Shown: piece after piece, positions 7,015 through 12,013 of the stretch
Layout: each line of letters starts with the position of its first letter
How positions within the stretch are numbered: position 1 is the stretch's first letter
Assembly: GCA_035702985.1 (NCBI GenBank)
Contig: DASSZD010000166.1
Coordinates: 1 to 12,013, forward strand
DNA length: 12,013 nt
Direction of reading: 5' to 3'
Origin: JAKAXG01 sp035702985
GTDB taxonomy: Bacteria > Actinomycetota > Acidimicrobiia > Acidimicrobiales > Palsa-688
Notes under the pieces: model-generated
What the model was told of the DNA's origin: nothing
The model's database searches: none
What the model saw: only the letters and a program-made list of their open reading frames with translations
Program-made: the position numbers and the translations under genes

Positions 7015-8005
7015 CGTCGCCCCTCGCCAGCACGATGTCGCCGGACGCCTCGAGGTCGCGCACCACCTTGACGATGGCGCTCTGGGCCGCCTCGACCTGC
7101 GACACCCGGGTGGGTCCGAGCACCTCGATCTCCTCCAGCAGGTCGGCGGCCGCCCGCTCGGACATGTTCTTCACGAACCGGCTCCGGATCTCCTCCGACC
7201 CCGACTTGAGCGCCACCGCCAGGTCCTTGGGTACCACGTGGCGCAGGATCATCTGCAGCGACCGGTCGTCGAGGCTCACGATGTCGTCGAACACGAACAT
7301 CTGGTTGCGGATGGTCTCGGCCAGCACCGGGTCCTCCTCTTCCAGCCGGTTCAGGATCTGCTTCTCCGTGGAGCGGTCGGTGAGGTTGAGGATGGCCACT
7401 GTGGGGTCCATGCCGCCCACCGCGTTGGTCGACGACGACCCGCCGCGCAGCAGGGAGGCCGCCTTCTGCTCGAGGACGTCGGCCACGACCCGGATGGCGG
7501 CCGGGCTGATGCGCCCCATGGTCGCCAGGCGGCGCACGATGTCGACCCTGGTCTCCTCGCCCATGTCGGCCAGCAACTGGGCCGAGGACTCGGCGGGCAG
7601 GTGGGCCAGCACCACGGCGATGGTCTGGGGGTGCTCCTCGCCGATCAGCGTGCCGATCTGGCGCACGTCCACCCGGTGCAGGAAGGCGAGGGGGTGGGTG
7701 GCCTTGACCTCGACCAGGTCCTCCAGCACCTCGTCGGCCCGGGAACCGCCCAGCCGCTCGCGCAGCAGCTTGCGGGCCACGTCCACCCCGCCCTGGGACA
7801 CCGCCACGAACCCCTCGGCCATGGAGGTGAAGTCCCTCAGGACCCCCTTGACCTCGTCGGCGCCCAGCGCCGGCAGGGCCACCATGGCGCTCATGATCTC
7901 GACCACATCGATCTCGTTGAGCGAGCGCAGCACCTTGTTGGCCCGGTTCTCGTCCAGCTGGGCCAGCACGATGGCCGCCCGCTGGCTCCCGGTCAGGGCC
8001 TTCAC
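7001..8005 (-). CDS. fliG: Flagellar motor switch protein FliG
   Basis: Rotor protein that binds the MS ring (FliF) and turns stator motion into torque. The protein has 334 residues. It has an N-terminal FliF-binding domain, the middle-domain EHPQTIA signature at 124-130, a MFVFDD motif at 236-241 and a C-terminal torque domain. The charged residues known from E. coli FliG (Lys264, Arg281, Asp288, Asp289, Arg297) align by spacing with Lys267, Arg284, Glu291, Glu292 and Arg300. All positions therefore keep their charge, which predicts a working torque helix. The GTG start at 8005 overlaps the fliF stop (GTGA) with no SD of its own visible, which suggests coupling to fliF; the two products bind each other. 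The stop is TAG at 7003-7001. Confidence 0.97.
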   Translation of the reverse strand: MKALTGSQRAAIVLAQLDENRANKVLRSLNEIDVVEIMSAMVALPALGADEVKGVLRDFTSMAEGFVAVSQGGVDVARKLLRERLGGSRADEVLEDLVEVKATHPLAFLHRVDVRQIGTLIGEEHPQTIAVVLAHLPAESSAQLLADMGEETRVDIVRRLATMGRISPAAIRVVADVLEQKAASLLRGGSSSTNAVGGMDPTVAILNLTDRSTEKQILNRLEEEDPVLAETIRNQMFVFDDIVSLDDRSLQMILRHVVPKDLAVALKSGSEEIRSRFVKNMSERAAADLLEEIEVLGPTRVSQVEAAQSAIVKVVRDLEASGDIVLARGDDEFV

Positions 8006-9603
8006 GGCGCCGGGGTGGCCGGGGCGTCGTGCTGCAGCCAGGTCCGCAGCATGCCGGCCACCTCCTCGGGCTGGTTGTCGATGAACCGGTTGAGGGTGAG
8101 GGCCTCGGGGGCGGTGGGCGGGATCTCCTGCACGGAGACGGCGGGCATGACCGTGGTGTGCTCCAGCTCACGCGGTTCGCGCAGCTCCCGCAGGGCCTCG
8201 ATCTCGGCCGGGCCCAGGACGCTGGGGGCCATCCGGGCCTTGCGGGCCGACCGCCACAGCAGGAACAGCACGATGGCGATGAACAGCAGCACCGCCCCGG
8301 TCTTGATCAGGGACTGCATGGCCTTGCTCTTGTTGGCCGCCGCCGCCGCCTTGGCCGCGGCCGCCGCCTGCTGGGCCGAGGTCGAGTTGAACGGCATGGT
8401 GCTGAAGGCCAGCTGGTCGCCCCGGGTGGTGTTGATACCGGCCGCCGCCGCCACCCCGGCTTGGAGGGCGGTGAGGTTGACGCCGGCCGGGATGGACTTG
8501 GCGTTGACCAGGACGGCCACCTGCTCGGACTTGAGGGTGCCCGGGGCCTGCTGGACCGTCTGGGTCTGCTGGCTGGTCTCGCAGGTCTGGTTGGTCTGGG
8601 TGTTGGTGTAGGTGCCGGTGCCGCCGGCCGCCGGGGCGGTGATGCTGCCGGCCGTGCCTCCGGGAGGGGCGCCGGCGCCGGTGTAGGTCTCCTTGTTGTT
8701 GGTCTGCTGGGTGCAGAAGCTGACCGGTTGGCCGTTGGCGCCGGTGACGATGCTGTTGGTGGTGGTGGAGACCTGCGAGTAGTCCAGGGTGGCGTTGACC
8801 TGCACGTCGGCGTTGCCCGCCCCGACCACGCTGGCCAGGTAGGCCTGGACCTTCTGGGCCACGGAGGCGTCGAAGCTGTTGGTCTGGGAATCCCCGCCGC
8901 CGGCGATGCCCGCCGAGATGCCCGGGCCGGCCAGCAGGTCCCCGTTGGAGTCGGCCACCGTGACGTTCTTGGAGTCCAGGTTGGGGATGCTGGAGGCGAC
9001 CAGGTGCACGATGGCCTGCACCTCACCGGGGGTCAGGTTCTGGCCCTGCTGCATGGTGACCATCACCGACGCCCCGGTCGGCGTGCTGTTGGTCAGCGAG
9101 AAGTCCTGGTTGGCCGGGATGGCGATGTTGACCTGGCTGGACGCCACCCCGCCGATCGAATCGATGGTCTGCTCCAGCTCCCCCTGCAGGGCCTGCAGGT
9201 AGTCCGCCTGCTGGGTCAGGTTGGAGGTGGTGATGCCTTCCTTGTCCAGCAGCGACAGCCCCACCGTGCCGCTCGAGGGCAGCCCGGACTGGGCCAGCGA
9301 CACCCGCTCCTGGTTGACGTCGTTGGCCGGCACCATGATGGTGGTGCCGCCGTTGGTCAGCTGGTAGGGGATCTTCGAGGCGGTCAGCTTGGAGGTGATG
9401 CTGGCCGCGTCGGCCGGCTTGACGTTGGTGAACAGCGGGGCGTAGTTGGGCTTGCCGGTCATGGACATCATGACCACCCCGCCCACCACGGCGGCCAGGA
9501 TGGCGGCGATGGTGACGGCCTTTTGGCCGGTGGTGAATCCCCGGGCGAACTGCCGGGCCCCCATGCGCGCCCGGTCCACGACATTGGTCGGTACTAGTGC
9601 CAT
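8002..9603 (-). CDS. fliF: Flagellar MS-ring protein FliF
   Basis: Membrane protein that forms the MS ring, the base on which rod and C-ring are built. The protein has 533 residues. The first transmembrane helix is at about 29-48 (TIAAILAAVVGGVVMMSMTG), followed by the ring-building domains. These contain YAPLFTNVKPADAASI, SGLPSSGTVGLSLLD, LQGELEQTIDSIGGVASSQV and the segment around NLTPGEVQAIVHLVASSIPNL. A Thr/Asn/Gln/Gly-rich collar insertion spans about 285-355 and holds two cysteines (297, 341). The second transmembrane helix is at about 435-450. The cytoplasmic C-terminus LNRFIDNQPEEVAGMLRTWL at 504-523 is the FliG-binding peptide. The ATG at 9603 follows the fliE stop by one base (TGACATG) with only a weak SD, so coupling to fliE is likely. 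The stop is TGA at 8004-8002. Confidence 0.97.
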   Translation of the reverse strand: MALVPTNVVDRARMGARQFARGFTTGQKAVTIAAILAAVVGGVVMMSMTGKPNYAPLFTNVKPADAASITSKLTASKIPYQLTNGGTTIMVPANDVNQERVSLAQSGLPSSGTVGLSLLDKEGITTSNLTQQADYLQALQGELEQTIDSIGGVASSQVNIAIPANQDFSLTNSTPTGASVMVTMQQGQNLTPGEVQAIVHLVASSIPNLDSKNVTVADSNGDLLAGPGISAGIAGGGDSQTNSFDASVAQKVQAYLASVVGAGNADVQVNATLDYSQVSTTTNSIVTGANGQPVSFCTQQTNNKETYTGAGAPPGGTAGSITAPAAGGTGTYTNTQTNQTCETSQQTQTVQQAPGTLKSEQVAVLVNAKSIPAGVNLTALQAGVAAAAGINTTRGDQLAFSTMPFNSTSAQQAAAAAKAAAAANKSKAMQSLIKTGAVLLFIAIVLFLLWRSARKARMAPSVLGPAEIEALRELREPRELEHTTVMPAVSVQEIPPTAPEALTLNRFIDNQPEEVAGMLRTWLQHDAPATPAP

Positions 9604-9604
9604 G

Positions 9605-9940
9605 TCAGATCTGCATGTTCATGATCTCGGTGAACGCCGCCAGCGCCTTGTTGGTCACGGCGGTGGTCACCTGGGTGGCGAGGGAAGCCTGGGTGCTGGC
9701 GATCAGGGCGTCGGCGATGTTGCCCTGGCCGGAGGCCGCCTGGACCGCCGCGTTGGATGCGTTGGCCTGGACCTGCTGCACCTGGTTGAGGGCGTCGGTG
9801 ACGGCGTTGGCGAAACCGCCGCCGGCGGCCCCGGTGGCCCCGGCCGCCGCGCCGCCCGCTGCGGCGGTGCCGGCCGCGCCGCCCGCCGCCGGGGCGCCCA
9901 GCGCCCCGAAGGGCTGGATGGCAGAGATGGGGGGGATCAA
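9605..9940 (-). CDS. fliE: Flagellar hook-basal body protein FliE
   Basis: Small adaptor between the MS ring and the proximal rod, and the first export substrate. The protein has 111 residues. The conserved part runs from GGFANAVTDALNQVQQVQAN (about residues 41-60) to the C-terminal FTEIMNMQI, matching the family ending Y/F-x-E-I-M-x-M-x-V/I. Residues 12-41 are a Gly/Ala-only-type insert (GALGAPAAGGAAGTAAAGGA and on), longer and simpler than in most FliE. The TTG start at 9940 is chosen because GGGAG at 9953-9949 lies 8 bases upstream and no ATG occurs until the last residues. It follows flgC by four bases. The stop is TGA at 9607-9605. Confidence 0.93.
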   Translation of the reverse strand: MIPPISAIQPFGALGAPAAGGAAGTAAAGGAAAGATGAAGGGFANAVTDALNQVQQVQANASNAAVQAASGQGNIADALIASTQASLATQVTTAVTNKALAAFTEIMNMQI

Positions 9941-9944
9941 CCTC

Positions 9945-10349
9945 TCAACTCCCGAGGGTCAGGGCCGACTGGTACGCCTGCTTGGCGTGGTTGAGGGCGG
10001 ACACGTTGGCCTGGTAGTCCTCCTGGGCCTGGACCAGGCCGACCAGCTGGGCGCTGGTGCTCACCGCCGGGGCCCGCACGTCGCCCTGGTTGTCGGCCAT
10101 GGGGTTCTGGGGCTGGTACTCGAGGACGCCGGCGGTGCTGCCCAGCTGCACGCCGGCCACCTGCACCCCCGACCCGACCTGGCCGGGGACGCCCACCGGG
10201 GCGAAGTAGGGGGTCTGGGTGGCGTAGGCCTGGGAGCTGGTGGGCACCACGTCGTTGGCGTTGGCCAGGTTCCCGGCGGTGGTGTTGATCCAGGTCTGGG
10301 CGGCGTCGATGCCGCTGCCGGAGATGCCTATGGCACCGAAGAGGGTCAC
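9945..10349 (-). CDS. flgC: Flagellar proximal rod protein FlgC
   Basis: Proximal rod subunit, exported by the flagellar type III system. The protein has 134 residues, the normal FlgC size. The N-terminus MTLFGAIGISGSGIDAAQTW leads into the rod-family box TTAGNLANANDVVPTSSQAY (about 23-42). The middle contains VLEYQPQNPMADNQGDVRAP, the FlgC-type Y-x-P-x-x-P-x-A-x-x-x-G stretch. The C-terminal helix is QEDYQANVSALNHAKQAYQS. The GTG start at 10349 overlaps the flgB stop by GTGA and has a good GGGAGG Shine-Dalgarno at 10364-10359, 9 bases upstream. The stop is TGA at 9947-9945. Confidence 0.95.
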   Translation of the reverse strand: MTLFGAIGISGSGIDAAQTWINTTAGNLANANDVVPTSSQAYATQTPYFAPVGVPGQVGSGVQVAGVQLGSTAGVLEYQPQNPMADNQGDVRAPAVSTSAQLVGLVQAQEDYQANVSALNHAKQAYQSALTLGS

Positions 10350-10690
10350 TGGAAGCTACCTCCCGAAGCACCCTGCACCAGCCGGAACTGGGCGTTGAGC
10401 AGCTCCACCGTGGCCTGGTACTGCAGGGTGTTCTGCTCGGCGGAGACCATCTGATTGCCGGTGTTCACGTTGTTACCGTTGGTTGCCGGCAGGGCCGGGT
10501 CGGCGGTGACCGACACGGAAGCGGTCCCCCCGCCGGGGGCCTGCAGGGCCTGGGCCAGGCTGCTCTGGAAGTTGACGTCCTGGGCGGTGAAGCCCGGCGT
10601 GTCGTTGTTGGCCAGGTTGTTGGCGATGGCCTGCTGCTGCTGGCTCAGGCCGTCAACGGCGAAGTGAAGAACGTCTACGATTCCGCTCAT
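10346..10690 (-). CDS. flgB: Flagellar proximal rod protein FlgB
   Basis: Innermost proximal rod subunit, partner of FliE and FlgC. The protein has 114 residues, slightly short for FlgB. The N-terminal helix DVLHFAVDGLSQQQQAIANN precedes the family box NLANNDTPGFTAQDVNF (about 25-41). The C-terminal part has the FlgB-type NNVNTGNQMVSAEQNTLQYQ and ends in a rod-family helix with LLNAQFRLVQGA. The ATG at 10690 has GGAGGAG at 10707-10701, 10 bases upstream. It is the first gene of the minus-strand run in this window, so the operon promoter should lie in 10691-10985 or further upstream. The stop is TGA at 10348-10346. Confidence 0.95.
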   Translation of the reverse strand: MSGIVDVLHFAVDGLSQQQQAIANNLANNDTPGFTAQDVNFQSSLAQALQAPGGGTASVSVTADPALPATNGNNVNTGNQMVSAEQNTLQYQATVELLNAQFRLVQGASGGSFQ

Positions 10691-10860
10691 GGCGGGCGAT
10701 CTCCTCCGGGGTGCTCCAGATCTTCTCTGGGGGACCCGAATCCGGGTGGAGCCCGTCCTGGGCGATTACGGTGCGCCGTGCCGTCCTAGCACTGCCGTAT
10801 GAGTTCTCGTCGCCACGCCCCGCGGTCTTGAGAGTTTTTGCGACAGCTTCCCTGACCTCA

Positions 10861-10880
10861 CCCGACCCAGCCGTGTCGGG
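10861..10880. repeat. Inverted repeat in the flgB-methyltransferase intergenic region
   Basis: CCCGAC at 10861-10866 pairs perfectly with GTCGGG at 10875-10880 around an 8-base loop. No T run follows on either strand, so it is not a standard terminator. It could be an operator or a chance hairpin in G+C-rich DNA. Confidence 0.4.
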
Positions 10881-10900
10881 CCCGGCACCGCCGGCTGGGA

Positions 10901-10917
10901 GCCCGGTCAAGCCGGGC
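10901..10917. repeat. Second inverted repeat in the intergenic region
   Basis: GCCCGG at 10901-10906 pairs with CCGGGC at 10912-10917 around the loop TCAAG. It lies 20 bases after the first inverted repeat and about 70 bases before the methyltransferase start. The function is unknown; no T run follows. Confidence 0.4.
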
Positions 10918-10975
10918 GGTGGGGCGACCGACCTTTACCGTGTGCCGTTCCGCGCCGACCGCAACCGACCGCTCC

Positions 10976-10979
10976 GGAG
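10976..10979 (+). promoter_or_regulatory. Ribosome binding site of the methyltransferase gene
   Basis: GGAG lies 6 bases before the TTG at 10986 and supports this non-ATG start. No in-frame ATG occurs before the SAM-binding motif, so translation must begin at a TTG or GTG in this area. Confidence 0.5.
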
Positions 10980-10985
10980 CCTCCT

Positions 10986-11864
10986 TTGATCGCCGCGGCG
11001 CCGCCGGCCTCCCCCTGGCCGGTCATCGACTCCGTGTACCACGAGTTGCTGGCCTCGGCGCCCCCCGATCGACGGTGGTTGCTGGTGCAGACCCTGGCCA
11101 CTGCCTCGTCCCGTCGTCCCCTCCAGCAGTCCCTCCCCATCGGTCCAGGATCCCGGATAGTCGACCTGGGGTGCGGGTACGGAGCCACCAGCCTCGAACT
11201 GGCCGCCCTGCGACCGGCTTCGGTGGTCGGGGTGGACACCGACGAACAGGTGCTCGGGGTGGCGTCCTCCGCCGCCGCCCTGGCCGAGGCTAGGAGCGGG
11301 TTGGCGCCCGGATCGTCAGTGCGGTTCCTGCCGGCCGACGCCTACGACCTGCCGTTCGCCGACAACTCGGTGGACGCGGTGTTCTGCCGCTTCGTGTTCC
11401 AGCACCTGGACTCACCGCCGGCCGCCGCGGCGGAGATCGAACGGGTCCTCCGCCCGGGGGGGCTGGCCTGCGTGGTCGACGTCGACGACGCCCTGTCCAT
11501 CTCCGATCCGCCCCCCTCCCCCGCCTACCAGAGGTTGGCGGCGGCGCTGCGGGCGTCGCAGTCCGGGTACGGGGGCGACCGCCACATCGGCCGGCGCCTG
11601 GCCGGCATCCTGGACTTCCACGGCCTGAACCCCACCGCCGTGCTGGTGCTCCCCCAGGCGGCCTACCACCGGCCGGCGCCGGGGGACCCGGCCCTCCGCC
11701 TGCTCGTCGAGCGGCTGGAAGCGGCCCGGGCCCGGATCGTCGCCGGGGGGCACATGAGCGCCTTCGAGTTCGACGCCGACCTGGCGGAGCTGGCCGCCGA
11801 GGAACCGGGACCGACCTGCGAGGTCGAGGCCCACCTGGCCGTGGTGGCCACCAAGGCCGGCTGA
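10986..11864 (+). CDS. Class I SAM-dependent methyltransferase, substrate unknown
   Basis: Predicted cytosolic methyltransferase of 292 residues with a Rossmann-type fold. Motif I is RIVDLGCGYGATSLELA at about 57-73, binding S-adenosylmethionine. The acidic residue of strand 2 is Asp84 in VVGVDTDEQ. Next comes LPADAYDLPFADNSVDAVFC at 115-134, followed by FVFQHLDSP and ERVLRPGGLACVVDVDD at 152-168. The segment GGDRHIGRRLAGILDFHGL (197-214) is common in small-molecule type members of this family. These motifs prove the fold and cofactor, not the substrate. It is not FliB, the flagellin lysine methylase, whose Cys-rich signature is missing. The TTG start is supported by GGAG at 10976-10979. It runs opposite to the flagellar genes and converges with the gene on its right, so it is probably a separate transcription unit. 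A link with flagella is only positional. Confidence 0.85.
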   Translation: MIAAAPPASPWPVIDSVYHELLASAPPDRRWLLVQTLATASSRRPLQQSLPIGPGSRIVDLGCGYGATSLELAALRPASVVGVDTDEQVLGVASSAAALAEARSGLAPGSSVRFLPADAYDLPFADNSVDAVFCRFVFQHLDSPPAAAAEIERVLRPGGLACVVDVDDALSISDPPPSPAYQRLAAALRASQSGYGGDRHIGRRLAGILDFHGLNPTAVLVLPQAAYHRPAPGDPALRLLVERLEAARARIVAGGHMSAFEFDADLAELAAEEPGPTCEVEAHLAVVATKAG

Positions 11865-11865
11865 A

Positions 11866-11890
11866 AGGGCCCGACGGGGGCTCAGGCCCT
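11866..11890. terminator. Possible bidirectional hairpin between convergent genes
   Basis: AGGGCC at 11866-11871 pairs with GGCCCT at 11885-11890, with 13 bases between them. It lies exactly where the methyltransferase and the right-hand minus-strand gene converge and covers the stop of the latter. There is no T run, so the terminator call is weak and rests mostly on position. Confidence 0.2.
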
Positions 11891-12013
11891 CCGGTCCACG
11901 TAGGTGGGCTGCGGGCGGGACTGGACCGGCCACGGGCGGCGGGCGAGCTGCCCTTCCGTCCCGGCCATGGCGGCCTCCACCCGGTGCTGCATGTCGAGGG
12001 TGGCCCGGTGCAG
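11882..12013 (-). CDS. C-terminal end of an unidentified gene, cut by the window edge
   Basis: The frame is open from the right edge to TGA at 11884-11882, giving the last 43 residues of a protein. Nearly every codon ends in G or C (42 of 43 sense codons), as in the genes around it, which argues for real coding sequence. The visible part starts with a helical stretch, LHRATLDMQHRVEAAMAG, and ends in a Pro/Arg-rich tail, RPQPTYVDRRA. I do not recognise the family. It lies upstream of flgB on the same strand. In actinobacterial flagellar loci fliD, fliS and small chaperone-like genes often sit there, so an export chaperone or FliS-associated protein is one possibility. This is inference from position only. 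No start is visible in the window. Confidence 0.6.
   Translation of the reverse strand: MHRATLDMQHRVEAAMAGTEGQLARRPWPVQSRPQPTYVDRRA

Larger units (their letters stand above)
10691..10985. other. Intergenic region between divergent flgB and the methyltransferase gene
   Basis: This region of 295 bases holds the upstream sequences of both flanking genes. Small open frames cross it on both strands but start or end inside flanking genes and read as shadow protein. No classic TTGACA/TATAAT pair is visible on either strand. A weak sigma-28-like arrangement exists on the minus strand towards flgB: CTCA at 10832-10829, a 14-base spacer, then GGCGAC at 10814-10809. A TACCGT at 10936-10941 could be a -10 box for the plus-strand gene, without a clear -35. 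Two short inverted repeats lie at 10861-10880 and 10901-10917. No tRNA or other RNA gene is recognised. Confidence 0.6.

Noticed and set aside
8029..9597. 522-residue plus-strand open frame opposite fliF
   Set aside because: Repetitive Gly/Leu/Val/His sequence typical of a reverse-frame shadow; fliF on the minus strand is unambiguous.
10653..10989. Small open frames on both strands in the flgB upstream region
   Set aside because: They start or end inside flgB or the methyltransferase gene, have no motif, and their composition is not that of the neighbouring genes.
10986..11864. Methyltransferase as flagellin lysine methylase FliB or chemoreceptor methylase CheR
   Set aside because: FliB cysteine motifs and the CheR N-terminal helical domain are absent; only the general class I motifs are present.
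11412..11933. 173-residue minus-strand frame opposite the methyltransferase
   Set aside because: Antisense of a gene with clear SAM-binding motifs; its protein is Gly/Arg/Pro-rich without a domain, and it conflicts with the better right-edge coding frame.
1..12013. CRISPR array, insertion sequence, tRNA or rRNA
   Set aside because: No spaced identical repeats outside fliK, no transposase or terminal inverted repeats, and no cloverleaf or rRNA-like segment seen.

Overview
The window is a single large piece of a bacterial flagellar locus with very high G+C (roughly 70% or more by eye, and third codon positions almost all G or C). The gene order, with a transglycosylase gene between fliJ and fliK, GTG and TTG starts, and a short Gram-positive-type FlgD, points to a flagellated actinobacterium. 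The exact lineage cannot be read from the sequence.

Layout. From about 10690 down to the left edge, twelve genes run on the minus strand without a real gap: flgB, flgC, fliE, fliF, fliG, fliH, fliI, fliJ, a peptidoglycan hydrolase, fliK, flgD and flgE. A possible start of a further gene lies at the extreme left (1-9). Six of the eleven junctions are the same 4-base GTGA overlap, so the set is probably one polycistronic, translationally coupled unit. Positions 10691-10985 are intergenic and hold short inverted repeats and the probable promoter area. A SAM-dependent methyltransferase gene (10986-11864) runs the other way on the plus strand. It converges on the C-terminal end of an unidentified minus-strand gene that leaves the window on the right (11882-12013).

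How the genes work together. FliF (MS ring), FliG (rotor/switch), FliE, FlgB and FlgC (rod junction and proximal rod) build the base. FliH, FliI and FliJ form the export ATPase complex. FlgD (hook cap), FlgE (hook) and FliK (hook-length control) make the hook. The enzyme between fliJ and fliK joins an NlpC/P60 endopeptidase to an SLT lytic transglycosylase and is the natural candidate for opening the thick cell wall for the rod, the job done by FlgJ in proteobacteria.

Most notable: the two-activity wall hydrolase with no visible Sec signal, a perfect-period 42-bp in-frame tandem repeat in fliK, the methyltransferase lodged in opposite orientation inside the flagellar locus, and a possible cysteine pair in the external part of FliF.
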